Shown here piece after piece: positions 1 to 7,114 of a DNA stretch of 64,000 nucleotides. The stretch's first letter is position 1, and each line of letters opens with the position of its first letter. Source of the stretch: Oscillospiraceae bacterium (GTDB lineage Bacteria; Bacillota; Clostridia; Oscillospirales; Acutalibacteraceae); the NCBI GenBank assembly GCA_902786285.1, contig CADABX010000009.1:23552-87551 (forward strand), read 5' to 3'. Under the pieces are notes generated by a model. It saw nothing but the letters and a program-made list of their open reading frames with translations, made no database searches and had not been told where the DNA came from. A program made the position numbers and the translations under genes.

Positions 1-204
1 GCGCAGGTCTACGGCAAGTACAACACCACGCCGTATGACAAGGTGCAGATGGATCTGATCTATGTGGCGCGCCAGTCGATCATGGAGGATATCCGGCTGA
101 TGCTGATGACGTTCAAGATTCTCTTTGTGCCGTCGAGCACCGAGGGCGTCGGCGCCAACCAGCGCACCGCGCAGCGGTCGGCCGGCGACAAGGAAAAAGA
201 GTGA
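1..204 (+). CDS. Sugar transferase, C-terminal end (partial)
   Basis: Only the last 67 codons are present; the start lies upstream of the window. The peptide (YGKYNTTPYDKVQMDLIYV, then LMLMTFKILF and STEGV) matches the C-terminal tail of bacterial sugar transferases, the polyprenyl-phosphate hexose-1-phosphate transferases that place the first sugar of an exopolysaccharide or capsule unit on undecaprenyl phosphate at the inner membrane face. The catalytic part is missing, so the sugar cannot be named. A short basic/acidic tail (SAGDKEKE) precedes the TGA at 202-204. The next gene starts 17 nt downstream on the same strand, so the two may be co-transcribed. Identification rests on the tail alone. 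Confidence 0.75.
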   Translation, partial: AQVYGKYNTTPYDKVQMDLIYVARQSIMEDIRLMLMTFKILFVPSSTEGVGANQRTAQRSAGDKEKE

Positions 205-221
205 TACATGAGGTGACAACA

Positions 222-1199
222 ATGGAACCTGCGGCACCCTACGGCGCCGGTTTTCCGGTACAAAAATCCGAACGAAAACAAATCTGGCTGCTTGGCTCGC
301 TGTCCGGCGGCGCGGTTTTGTTATATGTTTTTTTGCAAAATCTGCTGGTCGGCGGCCTTGGCCTGATCGGGCTGTATGAGGATTACCGGTCGCAGCCGCT
401 GATGCAGGCGGGCGTGGATATTCTGCTGGTGGTTTTGTGTCTGCTGGTGCCGTTTTTGCTTTTGAGCGTGCCGATGGGCCGCGTTTCCGGCAACCGCGAT
501 GTGCTGGCGCTGGAGGCGCCGGGGCCGAAGGGCGAGGTGGTGCCGGCCGTCTTTGCCGGCATCGGCTTTTGCGTGCTGGCAAACCTTGTGACCGGCTATC
601 TCACACAGTTTATCATGGATTTCGGCGTGGAGCTTTCGTCGCCCGATCTGCCCATGCCGTCCGGCGTGCTCGGCGTTACGGTATCGTTTTTCCGCGTGGT
701 GGTCGTGGCTGCGCTGACGGAGGAGATCTGCTTCCGCGGCGTGGTGATGGGCCATCTGCGCCGGTTCGGCGATTTCTTTGCCGTGGCGATGGCGTCGGTG
801 GTGTTTGCCGTGATGCACTGCAATCTGATTCAGGCGCCGTTTGCGCTGATTGTCGGCTTCGCGCTGGGCTATCTGTGTATCCGCACCGGTTCGCTCTGGA
901 CGGGTATTCTTGTTCACGCGCTCAACAACACCATCTCGCTCGTGTTCTCCTATCTGCTTGAACGATACGACGAGGCGGCGGTCAATTTTGCCTATACCGT
1001 ATTGATCGACGCGCTGCTCGCAATCGGCGCGATCTGCTTTTGCGTCCTGCTTTTGCGCAGACGCCAAAAGCCGGCCTTGCCGCGCACAACGCTCGGCTTC
1101 TGGCGCAAGACGTTTTGGTTTTTCTGTAACCCGCCGATGATTGTGGCGCTGGGTCTGATGGTCTGGTTCACCATGCAGTTCGTCGGCCCGGCGGGGTGA
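222..1199 (+). CDS. CPBP family intramembrane metalloprotease
   Basis: A 325-residue polytopic membrane protein of the CPBP (CAAX protease/bacteriocin-processing, Abi) family. The family motifs are visible: TEEICFRG (Glu167, Glu168, Arg172 fitting EExxxR), a histidine in FAVMHCN (about residue 199) and a second in LVHALNN (about 232). These are the expected metal and catalytic residues, inside several hydrophobic segments. The ATG at 222 is preferred over a GTG at 201 because GAGGTGA at 210-216 is well placed for it. Family members process prenylated or peptide substrates or act in self-immunity; the substrate here is unknown. It lies between a sugar transferase and tadA, which gives no functional hint. 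Confidence 0.85.
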   Translation: MEPAAPYGAGFPVQKSERKQIWLLGSLSGGAVLLYVFLQNLLVGGLGLIGLYEDYRSQPLMQAGVDILLVVLCLLVPFLLLSVPMGRVSGNRDVLALEAPGPKGEVVPAVFAGIGFCVLANLVTGYLTQFIMDFGVELSSPDLPMPSGVLGVTVSFFRVVVVAALTEEICFRGVVMGHLRRFGDFFAVAMASVVFAVMHCNLIQAPFALIVGFALGYLCIRTGSLWTGILVHALNNTISLVFSYLLERYDEAAVNFAYTVLIDALLAIGAICFCVLLLRRRQKPALPRTTLGFWRKTFWFFCNPPMIVALGLMVWFTMQFVGPAG

Positions 1200-1203
1200 C
1201 GGG

Positions 1204-1686
1204 ATGACGGCATATATGGAAGAAGCGCTGCTGCTGGCAAAGCAGGCGGCGCAGGAAGGCGAAGTGCCGGTCGGCGCGGTGGTTGTCAAAGACGGCCGGA
1301 TCATCGGCCGCGGACGCAACGGCAGGGAGCGGAAAAACGACGTGTCGTCCCACGCGGAGCTCGAAGCGATCCGTGACGCGGCCCGAACGATCGGCGACTG
1401 GCGGCTCAGTGGCTGCGATTTATATGTCACGCTCGAGCCGTGCGCCATGTGCTGCGGCGCGATTTTGCACGCGCGGCTGAGCCGCGTGGTGTTCGGCGCG
1501 TATGACGCAACCGCCGGCGCTGTTGTCAGCAAAGCGCAGCTTTTGTCCGGCACCCTTGCGCCGGCGCCGCAGGTGATCGGCGGTCTTTGCAAAGCAAAAA
1601 GCGAAGCGCTGCTGCAGGCATTTTTTGCCGCAAGGCGCAAAAAAGCGGAGAATCCACTTGACAAACAGGTGGAGAAAAGTATATAA
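1204..1686 (+). CDS. tadA: tRNA-specific adenosine deaminase TadA
   Basis: A 160-residue zinc-dependent deaminase that converts the wobble adenosine of tRNA-Arg(ACG) to inosine in the cytoplasm. The zinc/catalytic motifs are complete: His50-Ala-Glu52 (SSHAELEA) and PCAMC with Cys80 and Cys83, in the order and spacing of the cytidine deaminase fold. Length is normal for the family. It starts 4 nt after the preceding stop. Its last codons contain the promoter of the next gene. The segment AYDATAGAVVS occupies the place where many TadA proteins read DPKAGA, a mild divergence. Guanine deaminase-type relatives are possible but less likely given length and motif context. Confidence 0.9.
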   Translation: MTAYMEEALLLAKQAAQEGEVPVGAVVVKDGRIIGRGRNGRERKNDVSSHAELEAIRDAARTIGDWRLSGCDLYVTLEPCAMCCGAILHARLSRVVFGAYDATAGAVVSKAQLLSGTLAPAPQVIGGLCKAKSEALLQAFFAARRKKAENPLDKQVEKSI

Positions 1687-1687
1687 T
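1658..1687 (+). promoter_or_regulatory. Promoter of metQ inside the end of tadA
   Basis: TTGACA (1658-1663) and TATAAT (1682-1687) separated by 18 nt, both perfect consensus for a vegetative sigma factor. The -10 box overlaps the tadA stop codon. Transcription would begin near 1694, giving a leader of about 40 nt before metQ. No riboswitch fits in that space. Confidence 0.85.
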
Positions 1688-1734
1688 CCGATTAAACTGA
1701 TAGGCAATCAGGAAAAACGAAAGGGGTACTCAAC

Positions 1735-2592
1735 ATGAAAAAAGCATTGTCCATCCTTCTGGCACTCGCTGTGCTGACCGTCAGCGTGTTTGCGCTTGCG
1801 GCCTGCGGCGGCAAAGACACACTCACCATCGCTGTGCCGAACGACACGACCAACGAAGCGCGCGCGCTGATCCTGTTGCAGGAAAACGGCATCATCAAGC
1901 TCAAAGACGGCGCCGGCATCACCGCCACGATCAACGACATCGTGGAAAATCCGCTCAACATCTCCTTCAAGGAAGTGGAAGCGGCGCAGATCCCGTCCAT
2001 CCTGCCCGATGTGGATTACGCGGTCATCAACTCGAACTATGCCATTGCCGCGGGTATGAAGCCGGCGGAGGAAAGCCTTCTGATCGAGGGCGCCTACAGC
2101 GCGTATTCCAACATCATTGCCGTCAAGAACGGCGACGAGACCAAGGATTCCATCAAAGCGTTGGTCGCTGCGCTCCAGAGCCAGGCGGTTGCCGATTACA
2201 TTGCCCAGTCGTATGACGGCGCTGTGATCTCCGTGGTGGAAAACCCGGGCGACGGTGTGGACCCGACCGTGGATTACGACGCGCTCAAGGGCACCGAGAT
2301 CTCCGTTGCCGCCTCTCCCGCGCCGCACGCAGAGATTCTTGAAGTGGCCAAATCGATCCTTGCCGACCTCGGCGTTACGCTCAAGATCGTGGAATTCACC
2401 GACTATGTCCAGCCGAACAAAGTGGTCGACAGCGGCGAAATGGACGCCAACTACTTCCAGCACTTCCCGTATCTCGACGACTTCAACAAAGAACAGGGCA
2501 CCGACCTTGTGAACGCGGCCGACATCCATGTGGAGCCGATGGGCCTGTATGGCGGTCAGCAAACCAATCTTGACGCACTGACTGTTCAATAA
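1735..2592 (+). CDS. metQ: MetQ/NlpA family substrate-binding lipoprotein
   Basis: A 285-residue lipoprotein: signal peptide followed by the lipobox LAAC with Cys24 as the lipidated residue. The mature part is the NlpA/MetQ type (DTLTIAVPNDTTNEARAL, later KVVDSGEMDANYFQH and PYLDDFN), which delivers methionine or related amino acids to the MetNI importer at the membrane. SD AAAGGGG lies ahead of the ATG. It has its own consensus promoter and its own terminator, so it is transcribed apart from metNI at 4758-6456, with an unrelated secreted protein gene between them. D-methionine, selenomethionine or other ligands are also possible within the family. Confidence 0.92.
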   Translation: MKKALSILLALAVLTVSVFALAACGGKDTLTIAVPNDTTNEARALILLQENGIIKLKDGAGITATINDIVENPLNISFKEVEAAQIPSILPDVDYAVINSNYAIAAGMKPAEESLLIEGAYSAYSNIIAVKNGDETKDSIKALVAALQSQAVADYIAQSYDGAVISVVENPGDGVDPTVDYDALKGTEISVAASPAPHAEILEVAKSILADLGVTLKIVEFTDYVQPNKVVDSGEMDANYFQHFPYLDDFNKEQGTDLVNAADIHVEPMGLYGGQQTNLDALTVQ

Positions 2593-2603
2593 ACAGTCGA
2601 CAG

Positions 2604-2632
2604 AACAGCCGCCTGCGGGCGGCTGTTTTCCG
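2604..2632 (+). terminator. Intrinsic terminator after metQ
   Basis: Perfect 10-bp stem (2604-2613 with 2618-2627), loop of four, followed by a T-rich run. It lies 12 nt after the metQ stop. Confidence 0.85.
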
Positions 2633-2660
2633 TTTACAGTGCATCGCGCACAGTGCACAG
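2633..2660. repeat. Degenerate heptamer repeat
   Basis: Four 7-nt words in register: TTTACAG, TGCATCG, CGCACAG, TGCACAG, directly after the metQ terminator. One member of a window-wide class of 7-nt period intergenic repeats; the most degenerate example. Confidence 0.5.
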
Positions 2661-2682
2661 CTTTTATTGTGCGCCGATACAC

Positions 2683-2711
2683 TTGACATTTTGCCGTTTG
2701 TTTCGTAGAAT
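2683..2711 (+). promoter_or_regulatory. Promoter of the lipase-like gene leader
   Basis: TTGACA (2683-2688), 17-nt spacer, TAGAAT (2706-2711). The start would be near 2718, giving a leader of about 190 nt before the coding sequence at 2907. Confidence 0.8.
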
Positions 2712-2745
2712 AGAATTAAAGTTTGCAAAGGAGTTGACAGGCAGT

Positions 2746-2889
2746 ATGATACGTGCGACAATCTGTCATACATACATACATACATACATACATACATACC
2801 GTAACTCTGCCTGTTTCTCCAAAACAACTGCATCTTTGGTAAAGTACCGCTCAAGTCCGTGCTGCACGGGCTTTGAGCGGTTTTTTTGA
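2746..2889 (+). CDS. Possible leader peptide (47 codons)
   Basis: A 47-residue ORF starting MIRATICH, with the CATA tract read as repeated Ile-His-Thr-Tyr, and ending just inside the terminator T-run. AAAGGAG lies 12 nt upstream, rather far for an efficient start. The peptide resembles no family. If translated it probably matters as a ribosome-position device and not as a product. The chance that one of three frames is open over this length is not small, so the call is tentative. Confidence 0.3.
   Translation: MIRATICHTYIHTYIHTYRNSACFSKTTASLVKYRSSPCCTGFERFF
2767..2799. repeat. Tetranucleotide microsatellite (CATA)8
   Basis: Eight exact CATA units plus one base. The only long simple-sequence tract seen in the window. 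Tetranucleotide tracts are a classic substrate for slipped-strand mispairing and, not being multiples of three, shift reading frame with each unit gained or lost. Confidence 0.95.
2847..2887 (+). terminator. Intrinsic terminator upstream of the lipase-like gene
   Basis: Stem 2847-2861 with 2865-2880 (one bulged T), followed by seven T. It stands between promoter and coding sequence, only 19 nt before the ATG at 2907, so it must act as an attenuator or end a small RNA. Confidence 0.8.
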
Positions 2890-2906
2890 TTAAAGGAGGA
2901 GAACCC

Positions 2907-4613
2907 ATGAAAAAAGCATTTCAAAAAGCACTGGCGCTTTCCCTCGCACTCATGCTGCTGCTCTCTCTTGCGACAACGGCGGCAGCCAAGGAAACGATGT
3001 GGATTTCGCAAAGCTACAGTGATATCCCCGTGATCCGCATTTCCGGCGACGGCGAAAAGCTGGTGGACGCGGACGGCAACAAGGTGTTTCACTACAAGGA
3101 CATTGCGTCCGTGCTGAAAAAGGACGATGATGATGACGGCGACAACAGAATTCTCGAAGCCATCGCCAACATCCTCAAGCCCTTTTTGCTCGACGGCGTT
3201 TTGAAAAACGACTGGGATCCGTATTACGAAAATCTGCAAAAGGAGATCAGCGATCTGTTCTCGCATTCACTGCTCGACAACGACGGCAATCCCCAATACG
3301 GCACCGGTTTGCGCCCGGAGCGGATGGAAAAGGTCGAAAAGATCCGCCACAACGATCAGGCCTGGCGCGACGAAAGCGGCCAAAAGTATTATGTGCACGA
3401 CCGGTACTGGTTCTACTACGACTGGCGGCTGGATCCGATTGAAACGGCGGGCGAATTCAAATCGTTTATTGACGATATCCTCGCCTCCACCGGCTGCGAA
3501 CAGGTCGGCGTGATAGCAAGCTGCCTCGGCACCAACGTGGTCACGGCCTATCTTGCTGTCTATCCCGAACACGCGGCCGCGCATATCCGCGGCGTTGCCT
3601 TTGACGGCAGCGTGGTCAGCGGCGCCGAGATGCTCAGCGAAGCGATCAGCGGCAAGTTCTGCGTCGATCTGACGGCGATCAACCGCACGCTGCGCGACTG
3701 CGCCGCCATCGGCATGTTTGACGTGGACGAATTCGTGACCATCACGCTGGACATGATCGACCGCACCGGCACCGACGAAGCGCTGCTCGCGTTTCCGCGC
3801 AAGGTGCTGTATGACAAGCTGGTCAAGGGCGTCACCTCTGCGCTGGCGCTTTCCACATTCTATACCTGGCCGAACTACTGGGCCTGCGTGTCCAAAGAGG
3901 ACTATCCCACCGCAATGGAATATGTCTTCGGCCCCGAGGGCAGCGAAAAACGGACGACCTATGCGGGCCTCATCGAAAAGCTCGACAACTATGACCGCGT
4001 GGTCCGTCAGCGTGTGCCCGAAATTTTGACCGCCACGGTGGAAAACGGCGTGCATTTTGGCGTGATCTCCAAATACGGCTTCCAGACGCTGCCGATCTGC
4101 AAAACGAACGATCAGGTATCCGACCAGTTTGCCTCTGTCAAGCGCTCGTCGTTCGGCGCGACCACGGGCACGATCTATCACGATTTGCCGGACGAATATC
4201 TTGCCGAACGCACGGCTGCGGGCTTTGGCGACTATCTGTCGCCCGACGGACAGATCGACGCGTCGACCTGTCTGTTCCCCGAAACCACCTGGTTCATCAA
4301 GGGCTCCAGCCATTCCAACTGGTCCGACTGGGAACTGCGGCTGCTGTATGATATTGCTTCTTCGAAAGAGGCTGTGACCGTAGAGAATAGTTGCTGGCCG
4401 TCGCGGTTTGTAACCTATACCTACACGAACCCCGACGAAGCCTCGGACGGCGAAATTGCGGCGATGACGACGGACAACTGCGACACCGAACACTGGGAGG
4501 CCAACGAAGAGACCGACCGTCCGGACGGCTTCTTTGCAAAGCTGCGCGTTGCGTTCACCGCATGGTTCCAATGGCTCAAGGCGCTGTTCAATAAACTGTT
4601 TGACCGCGGCTGA
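2907..4613 (+). CDS. Secreted LCAT/lipase-like alpha/beta hydrolase
   Basis: A 568-residue exported protein: signal peptide (hydrophobic to about residue 27, TTAAAK cleavage region), then an LCAT-like hydrolase core. FYYDWRLDP recalls the YDWR stretch of lecithin:cholesterol acyltransferase-type enzymes, and VGVIASCLGTNVVTAYL is a nucleophile elbow in which Cys206 takes the usual serine position (A-S-C-L-G against G-H-S-x-G). An acidic run (KKDDDDDGD) lies near residues 71-80. A candidate catalytic His is in GSSHSNWSDW. The C-terminus is an aromatic amphipathic stretch (TAWFQWLKALFNKLFDRG). The ATG at 2907 follows AAAGGAGG. It sits between metQ and metNI without an obvious link to methionine. 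Cysteine catalysis or loss of activity are both possible. Confidence 0.65.
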   Translation: MKKAFQKALALSLALMLLLSLATTAAAKETMWISQSYSDIPVIRISGDGEKLVDADGNKVFHYKDIASVLKKDDDDDGDNRILEAIANILKPFLLDGVLKNDWDPYYENLQKEISDLFSHSLLDNDGNPQYGTGLRPERMEKVEKIRHNDQAWRDESGQKYYVHDRYWFYYDWRLDPIETAGEFKSFIDDILASTGCEQVGVIASCLGTNVVTAYLAVYPEHAAAHIRGVAFDGSVVSGAEMLSEAISGKFCVDLTAINRTLRDCAAIGMFDVDEFVTITLDMIDRTGTDEALLAFPRKVLYDKLVKGVTSALALSTFYTWPNYWACVSKEDYPTAMEYVFGPEGSEKRTTYAGLIEKLDNYDRVVRQRVPEILTATVENGVHFGVISKYGFQTLPICKTNDQVSDQFASVKRSSFGATTGTIYHDLPDEYLAERTAAGFGDYLSPDGQIDASTCLFPETTWFIKGSSHSNWSDWELRLLYDIASSKEAVTVENSCWPSRFVTYTYTNPDEASDGEIAAMTTDNCDTEHWEANEETDRPDGFFAKLRVAFTAWFQWLKALFNKLFDRG

Positions 4614-4640
4614 ACCCTTTCCTTTCCCCGAAAAGAAGCA

Positions 4641-4678
4641 CCGAACCGTTTCCACCGCCGAAACGGTTCGGTTTTTTT
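4641..4678 (+). terminator. Intrinsic terminator after the lipase-like gene
   Basis: Perfect 12-bp stem (4641-4652 with 4660-4671) followed by a run of T to 4678. Confidence 0.92.
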
Positions 4679-4688
4679 GCCGCAGCTC

Positions 4689-4717
4689 TTGCAAGAAACG
4701 GCGCTTTCGACTATAAT
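4689..4717 (+). promoter_or_regulatory. Promoter of metNI
   Basis: TTGCAA (4689-4694), 17-nt spacer, TATAAT (4712-4717). Start near 4724, giving a short leader of about 34 nt; no room for a SAM riboswitch. Confidence 0.7.
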
Positions 4718-4757
4718 AGACCTATCATGTTTCGTATGGACCGAAGGAGAGACGGGA

Positions 4758-5762
4758 ATGATCCAACTACAGCATCTTTGCAAAACCTTCCGGACCGCCG
4801 ACGGCACCGTCGACGCGCTGCAGGATATCGACCTGACGATTGAAGACGGCGATATTTTCGGCATCATCGGGATGTCCGGCGCGGGTAAAAGCACGCTCGT
4901 GCGCTGCATCAATATGCTTGAGCGACCCACAAGCGGTACGGTGATTGTCGGCGGCGACGATATGACGGCGCTGTCGCCGGCCGCATTGCGGCAAAAGCGG
5001 CGCTCCATCACGATGATCTTTCAGCAGTTCAACCTGCTTATGCAGAGAAGCTGCCTGAAAAACGTCTGCTTCCCGATGGAACTCGAGGGCATGGGCAAAA
5101 AGCAGGCAAAGAAAAAGGCAAAGGAGCTGCTCGAGCTGGTCGGTCTGCCCGACAAGGCGCTGGCCTATCCCGCCCAGCTTTCCGGCGGCCAGCAGCAGCG
5201 TGTGGCCATTGCCCGCGCACTGGCAACGAACCCGCAGGTGCTGCTTTGCGACGAAGCCACCAGCGCGCTGGACCCCAACACGACCCACGCGATCCTCGAG
5301 CTGATCCGCGACATCAACCAAAAGCTCGGCATCACCGTGGTCGTCATCACGCACCAGATGAGCGTTGTGGAGGAAATCTGCAACCGTGTGGCCATCCTCG
5401 ACAACGGCCGTGTGGTGGAACAGGGCGACGTGGCGGCGGTGTTTTCCAATCCGCAGTCCGACGCGGCAAAGAAGCTCGTCTTCCCGAACGGCGAAGAGAC
5501 GGTATTGCCGCCGCAGCAAAACGAAGCGCGCATGCGCATTCTCTTTAACGGTTCCCAAACGGCGGATCAGCCGCTGATCGCCACGATGGCGGCGCAGCAC
5601 GGGATCCTTGCAACGATTCTGGGCGCGTCGACCCACGCGTTTCATCAGCAGGCGTTCGGCGAAATGCTGATCGGTGTGCCGATGCAGCAAAAACAGCAGG
5701 CGCTCGACTTTTTGCGCAGCGTCGAAGGGATCACAGTGGAGGAGGTGCCGCAGGATGCTTGA
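4758..5762 (+). CDS. metN: Methionine ABC transporter ATPase MetN
   Basis: A 334-residue ATPase that powers methionine import with MetI and MetQ at the cytoplasmic face of the membrane. Walker A GMSGAGKST (38-46), Q-loop in MIFQQF, signature LSGGQ (141-145), Walker B VLLCDEATSALD (161-172) and the H-loop in VITHQM are intact. The C-terminal region after about residue 260 (ARMRILFNG, then TILGAST) fits the NIL regulatory domain, which in the family binds methionine and inhibits transport when the cell is replete. GGAGA lies ahead of the ATG. It overlaps metI by 8 nt, indicating translational coupling. Confidence 0.95.
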   Translation: MIQLQHLCKTFRTADGTVDALQDIDLTIEDGDIFGIIGMSGAGKSTLVRCINMLERPTSGTVIVGGDDMTALSPAALRQKRRSITMIFQQFNLLMQRSCLKNVCFPMELEGMGKKQAKKKAKELLELVGLPDKALAYPAQLSGGQQQRVAIARALATNPQVLLCDEATSALDPNTTHAILELIRDINQKLGITVVVITHQMSVVEEICNRVAILDNGRVVEQGDVAAVFSNPQSDAAKKLVFPNGEETVLPPQQNEARMRILFNGSQTADQPLIATMAAQHGILATILGASTHAFHQQAFGEMLIGVPMQQKQQALDFLRSVEGITVEEVPQDA

Positions 5763-6456
5763 CAAGCTTTTTACACCCGAAGCGCTGCAGGAGGCGCTGC
5801 AGGTGATCAAAACCCAGATCCCGCTGGCGATCTGGGAAACGGTCTATGTGACCGTGTTGTCCACGGCGTTTGCCATCGTGCTCGGTCTGCCGCTGGGCGT
5901 GCTGCTGGTGGTCGGCGAAAAGAACGGCGTGCTGCCGCTGCCCAAAGGGCTGATGCATGTGCTCAACGTGGTCATCAACCTTTTGCGCTCGGTGCCGTTT
6001 CTGATCCTCATGATCATGGTCTTCCCGCTGACGCGCCTGATCGTCGGCACCACGGTCGGCACTGTGGCGTCCATCGTACCACTGGTGATCGCGGCGTTTC
6101 CGTTTGTGGCGCGGCTGGTGGAGGGCAGCTTGCGCGAAGTGAACCCCAACATCATCGAAGCCGCCCAGAGCATGGGCGCCACGCCGATGCAGATCATCTG
6201 CAAGGTGATGATCCCGGAAAGCGTGCCGTCGCTGATTTCCAACGCGACGATCGCCATCACCACGATCCTCGGCTATTCCGCCATGAGCGGCATCATCGGC
6301 GGCGGCGGGCTCGGCAAGATCGCCATCAACTACGGCTACTACCGCTACAAGTTCCTGATCATGCTGATTGCCGTTGTGCTGCTGATCGTGCTCGTGCAGA
6401 TCTTCCAGTCCGTCGGCACGAAGATTGCCGTGAAGAGCGACAAACGTTTGAAATAA
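5755..6456 (+). CDS. metI: Methionine ABC transporter permease MetI
   Basis: A 233-residue integral membrane permease with about five hydrophobic segments and the EAA coupling motif (EAAQSMGATPMQII) that docks on the ATPase. It begins inside the end of metN (GGAGGTG at 5740-5746 is its SD). LNVVINLLRSVPFLILMIM and GYSAMSGIIGGGGLG are typical of MetI. Together with metQ it completes a three-part importer, although metQ is encoded 3 kb upstream on a separate transcript. Followed by a terminator. Confidence 0.95.
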   Translation: MLDKLFTPEALQEALQVIKTQIPLAIWETVYVTVLSTAFAIVLGLPLGVLLVVGEKNGVLPLPKGLMHVLNVVINLLRSVPFLILMIMVFPLTRLIVGTTVGTVASIVPLVIAAFPFVARLVEGSLREVNPNIIEAAQSMGATPMQIICKVMIPESVPSLISNATIAITTILGYSAMSGIIGGGGLGKIAINYGYYRYKFLIMLIAVVLLIVLVQIFQSVGTKIAVKSDKRLK

Positions 6457-6474
6457 GTTTTATGCAAAGCGCAC

Positions 6475-6517
6475 AAGAAAGCTGTCGAAATTCACAAACG
6501 GCAGCTTCTTTTTTTAT
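6475..6517 (+). terminator. Intrinsic terminator after metI
   Basis: Stem with one bulge (6475-6487 with 6499-6510), loop of about 11, followed by a T-rich tract to 6517. Confidence 0.75.
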
Positions 6518-6543
6518 AAAATATGAACTTTCGCGGGAAATGC

Positions 6544-6572
6544 TTGACAAGGCGTGCCGATCATGTTATAGT
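6544..6572 (+). promoter_or_regulatory. Promoter of the marR operon
   Basis: TTGACA (6544-6549), 17-nt spacer, TATAGT (6567-6572). Confidence 0.85.
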
Positions 6573-6580
6573 AAGAAATC

Positions 6581-6618
6581 GTTAACAGGGTTAAAATTTA
6601 ACAGCGTTAAAATTTAAC
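6581..6618. promoter_or_regulatory. Tandem palindromic MarR operator
   Basis: Two identical copies of the odd palindrome GTTAAAATTTAAC (6590-6602 and 6606-6618), 16 bp apart, plus a half-size GTTAAC palindrome at 6581-6586. They lie directly downstream of the -10 box, at and after the likely start site, where a bound dimer would block initiation or escape. The spacing of about 1.5 helical turns would put two dimers on different faces. Autorepression by the MarR protein encoded next is the natural inference. Confidence 0.75.
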
Positions 6619-6646
6619 GGTGTTTCAAAACGAGAGGGAAAGATAT

Positions 6647-7084
6647 ATGGAAACGAACCAACTGATCGATGCGCTGTCCGCCATCTTCGGCGGCATCAGC
6701 CGCTCGCGTTTGTTTTGGGATATGCAGCAGAACATGCGCGGCGAACGGTTTTTGCTGTCCTATCTGTATGAGGTCGGATCGTGTGCGCAGGGCGCATTGG
6801 CGCCGATGCTGCATGTGTCGGCGGCGCGGATCACCAAAATGATTGCTTCGCTCGAAAGCAAACAGCTCGTTGTGCGCGAAGACGACCCGACCGACAAGCG
6901 CCGCGTCACGGTGCGGCTGACGGAAGACGGTGCCGACGCGGTGCGCACGGTGCAATCGCAGGCAACGGCCCACGCGTCACAGTTGTTTGAAAGCCTGGGC
7001 GAACAGGATACGCTGGAATTTTTGCGCATTGTCAACAAGATCTTGTCCATCGAAGAAAAGGTGGACGAGCCTGCCGCCGACTGA
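6647..7084 (+). CDS. MarR family transcriptional regulator
   Basis: A 145-residue winged-helix repressor. The DNA-binding part (LAPMLHVSAARITKMIASLE) and wing (REDDPTDKRRVTVRLTEDG) carry the MarR hallmark DxxDKR. Helices at both ends would form the dimer interface. The promoter directly ahead carries two palindromes that are good autoregulatory sites. The downstream surface protein and ABC transporter genes start only 30 nt later and are probably in the same transcript, an arrangement typical of MarR proteins sensing an antimicrobial or envelope stress. The inducer is unknown. Confidence 0.88.
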   Translation: METNQLIDALSAIFGGISRSRLFWDMQQNMRGERFLLSYLYEVGSCAQGALAPMLHVSAARITKMIASLESKQLVVREDDPTDKRRVTVRLTEDGADAVRTVQSQATAHASQLFESLGEQDTLEFLRIVNKILSIEEKVDEPAAD

Positions 7085-7114
7085 TTCTGACTTTACCATT
7101 GCAATAGGGGCGTG

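Larger units (their letters stand above)
2712..2906 (+). promoter_or_regulatory. Attenuator-like leader with repeat tract and terminator
   Basis: Between the promoter and the gene lie, in order: AAAGGAG (2727-2733), an ATG at 2746 opening a 47-codon ORF, a (CATA)8 tract (2767-2799), an intrinsic terminator (2847-2887) and the gene's own AAAGGAGG. The ORF stays open through the terminator and stops in its T-run at 2887-2889. The other two frames after the repeat stop earlier, at 2802 (TAA) and 2840 (TAA). Gain or loss of one repeat unit would therefore end translation before the hairpin. Antitermination by translation is an inference; a terminated small RNA is the alternative. No riboswitch family is recognised. 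Confidence 0.5.

Noticed and set aside
2593-2906. SAM riboswitch or T-box for the methionine locus
   Set aside because: Neither the SAM-I core nor a convincing T-box AGGGTGG-ACCGCG sequence was found; the leaders of metQ and metN are too short.
2766-3266. Minus-strand frame reading through the CATA tract (MYVCMYVC repeats)
   Set aside because: Low-complexity translation of the microsatellite plus the shadow of the lipase-like gene; no SD or promoter.
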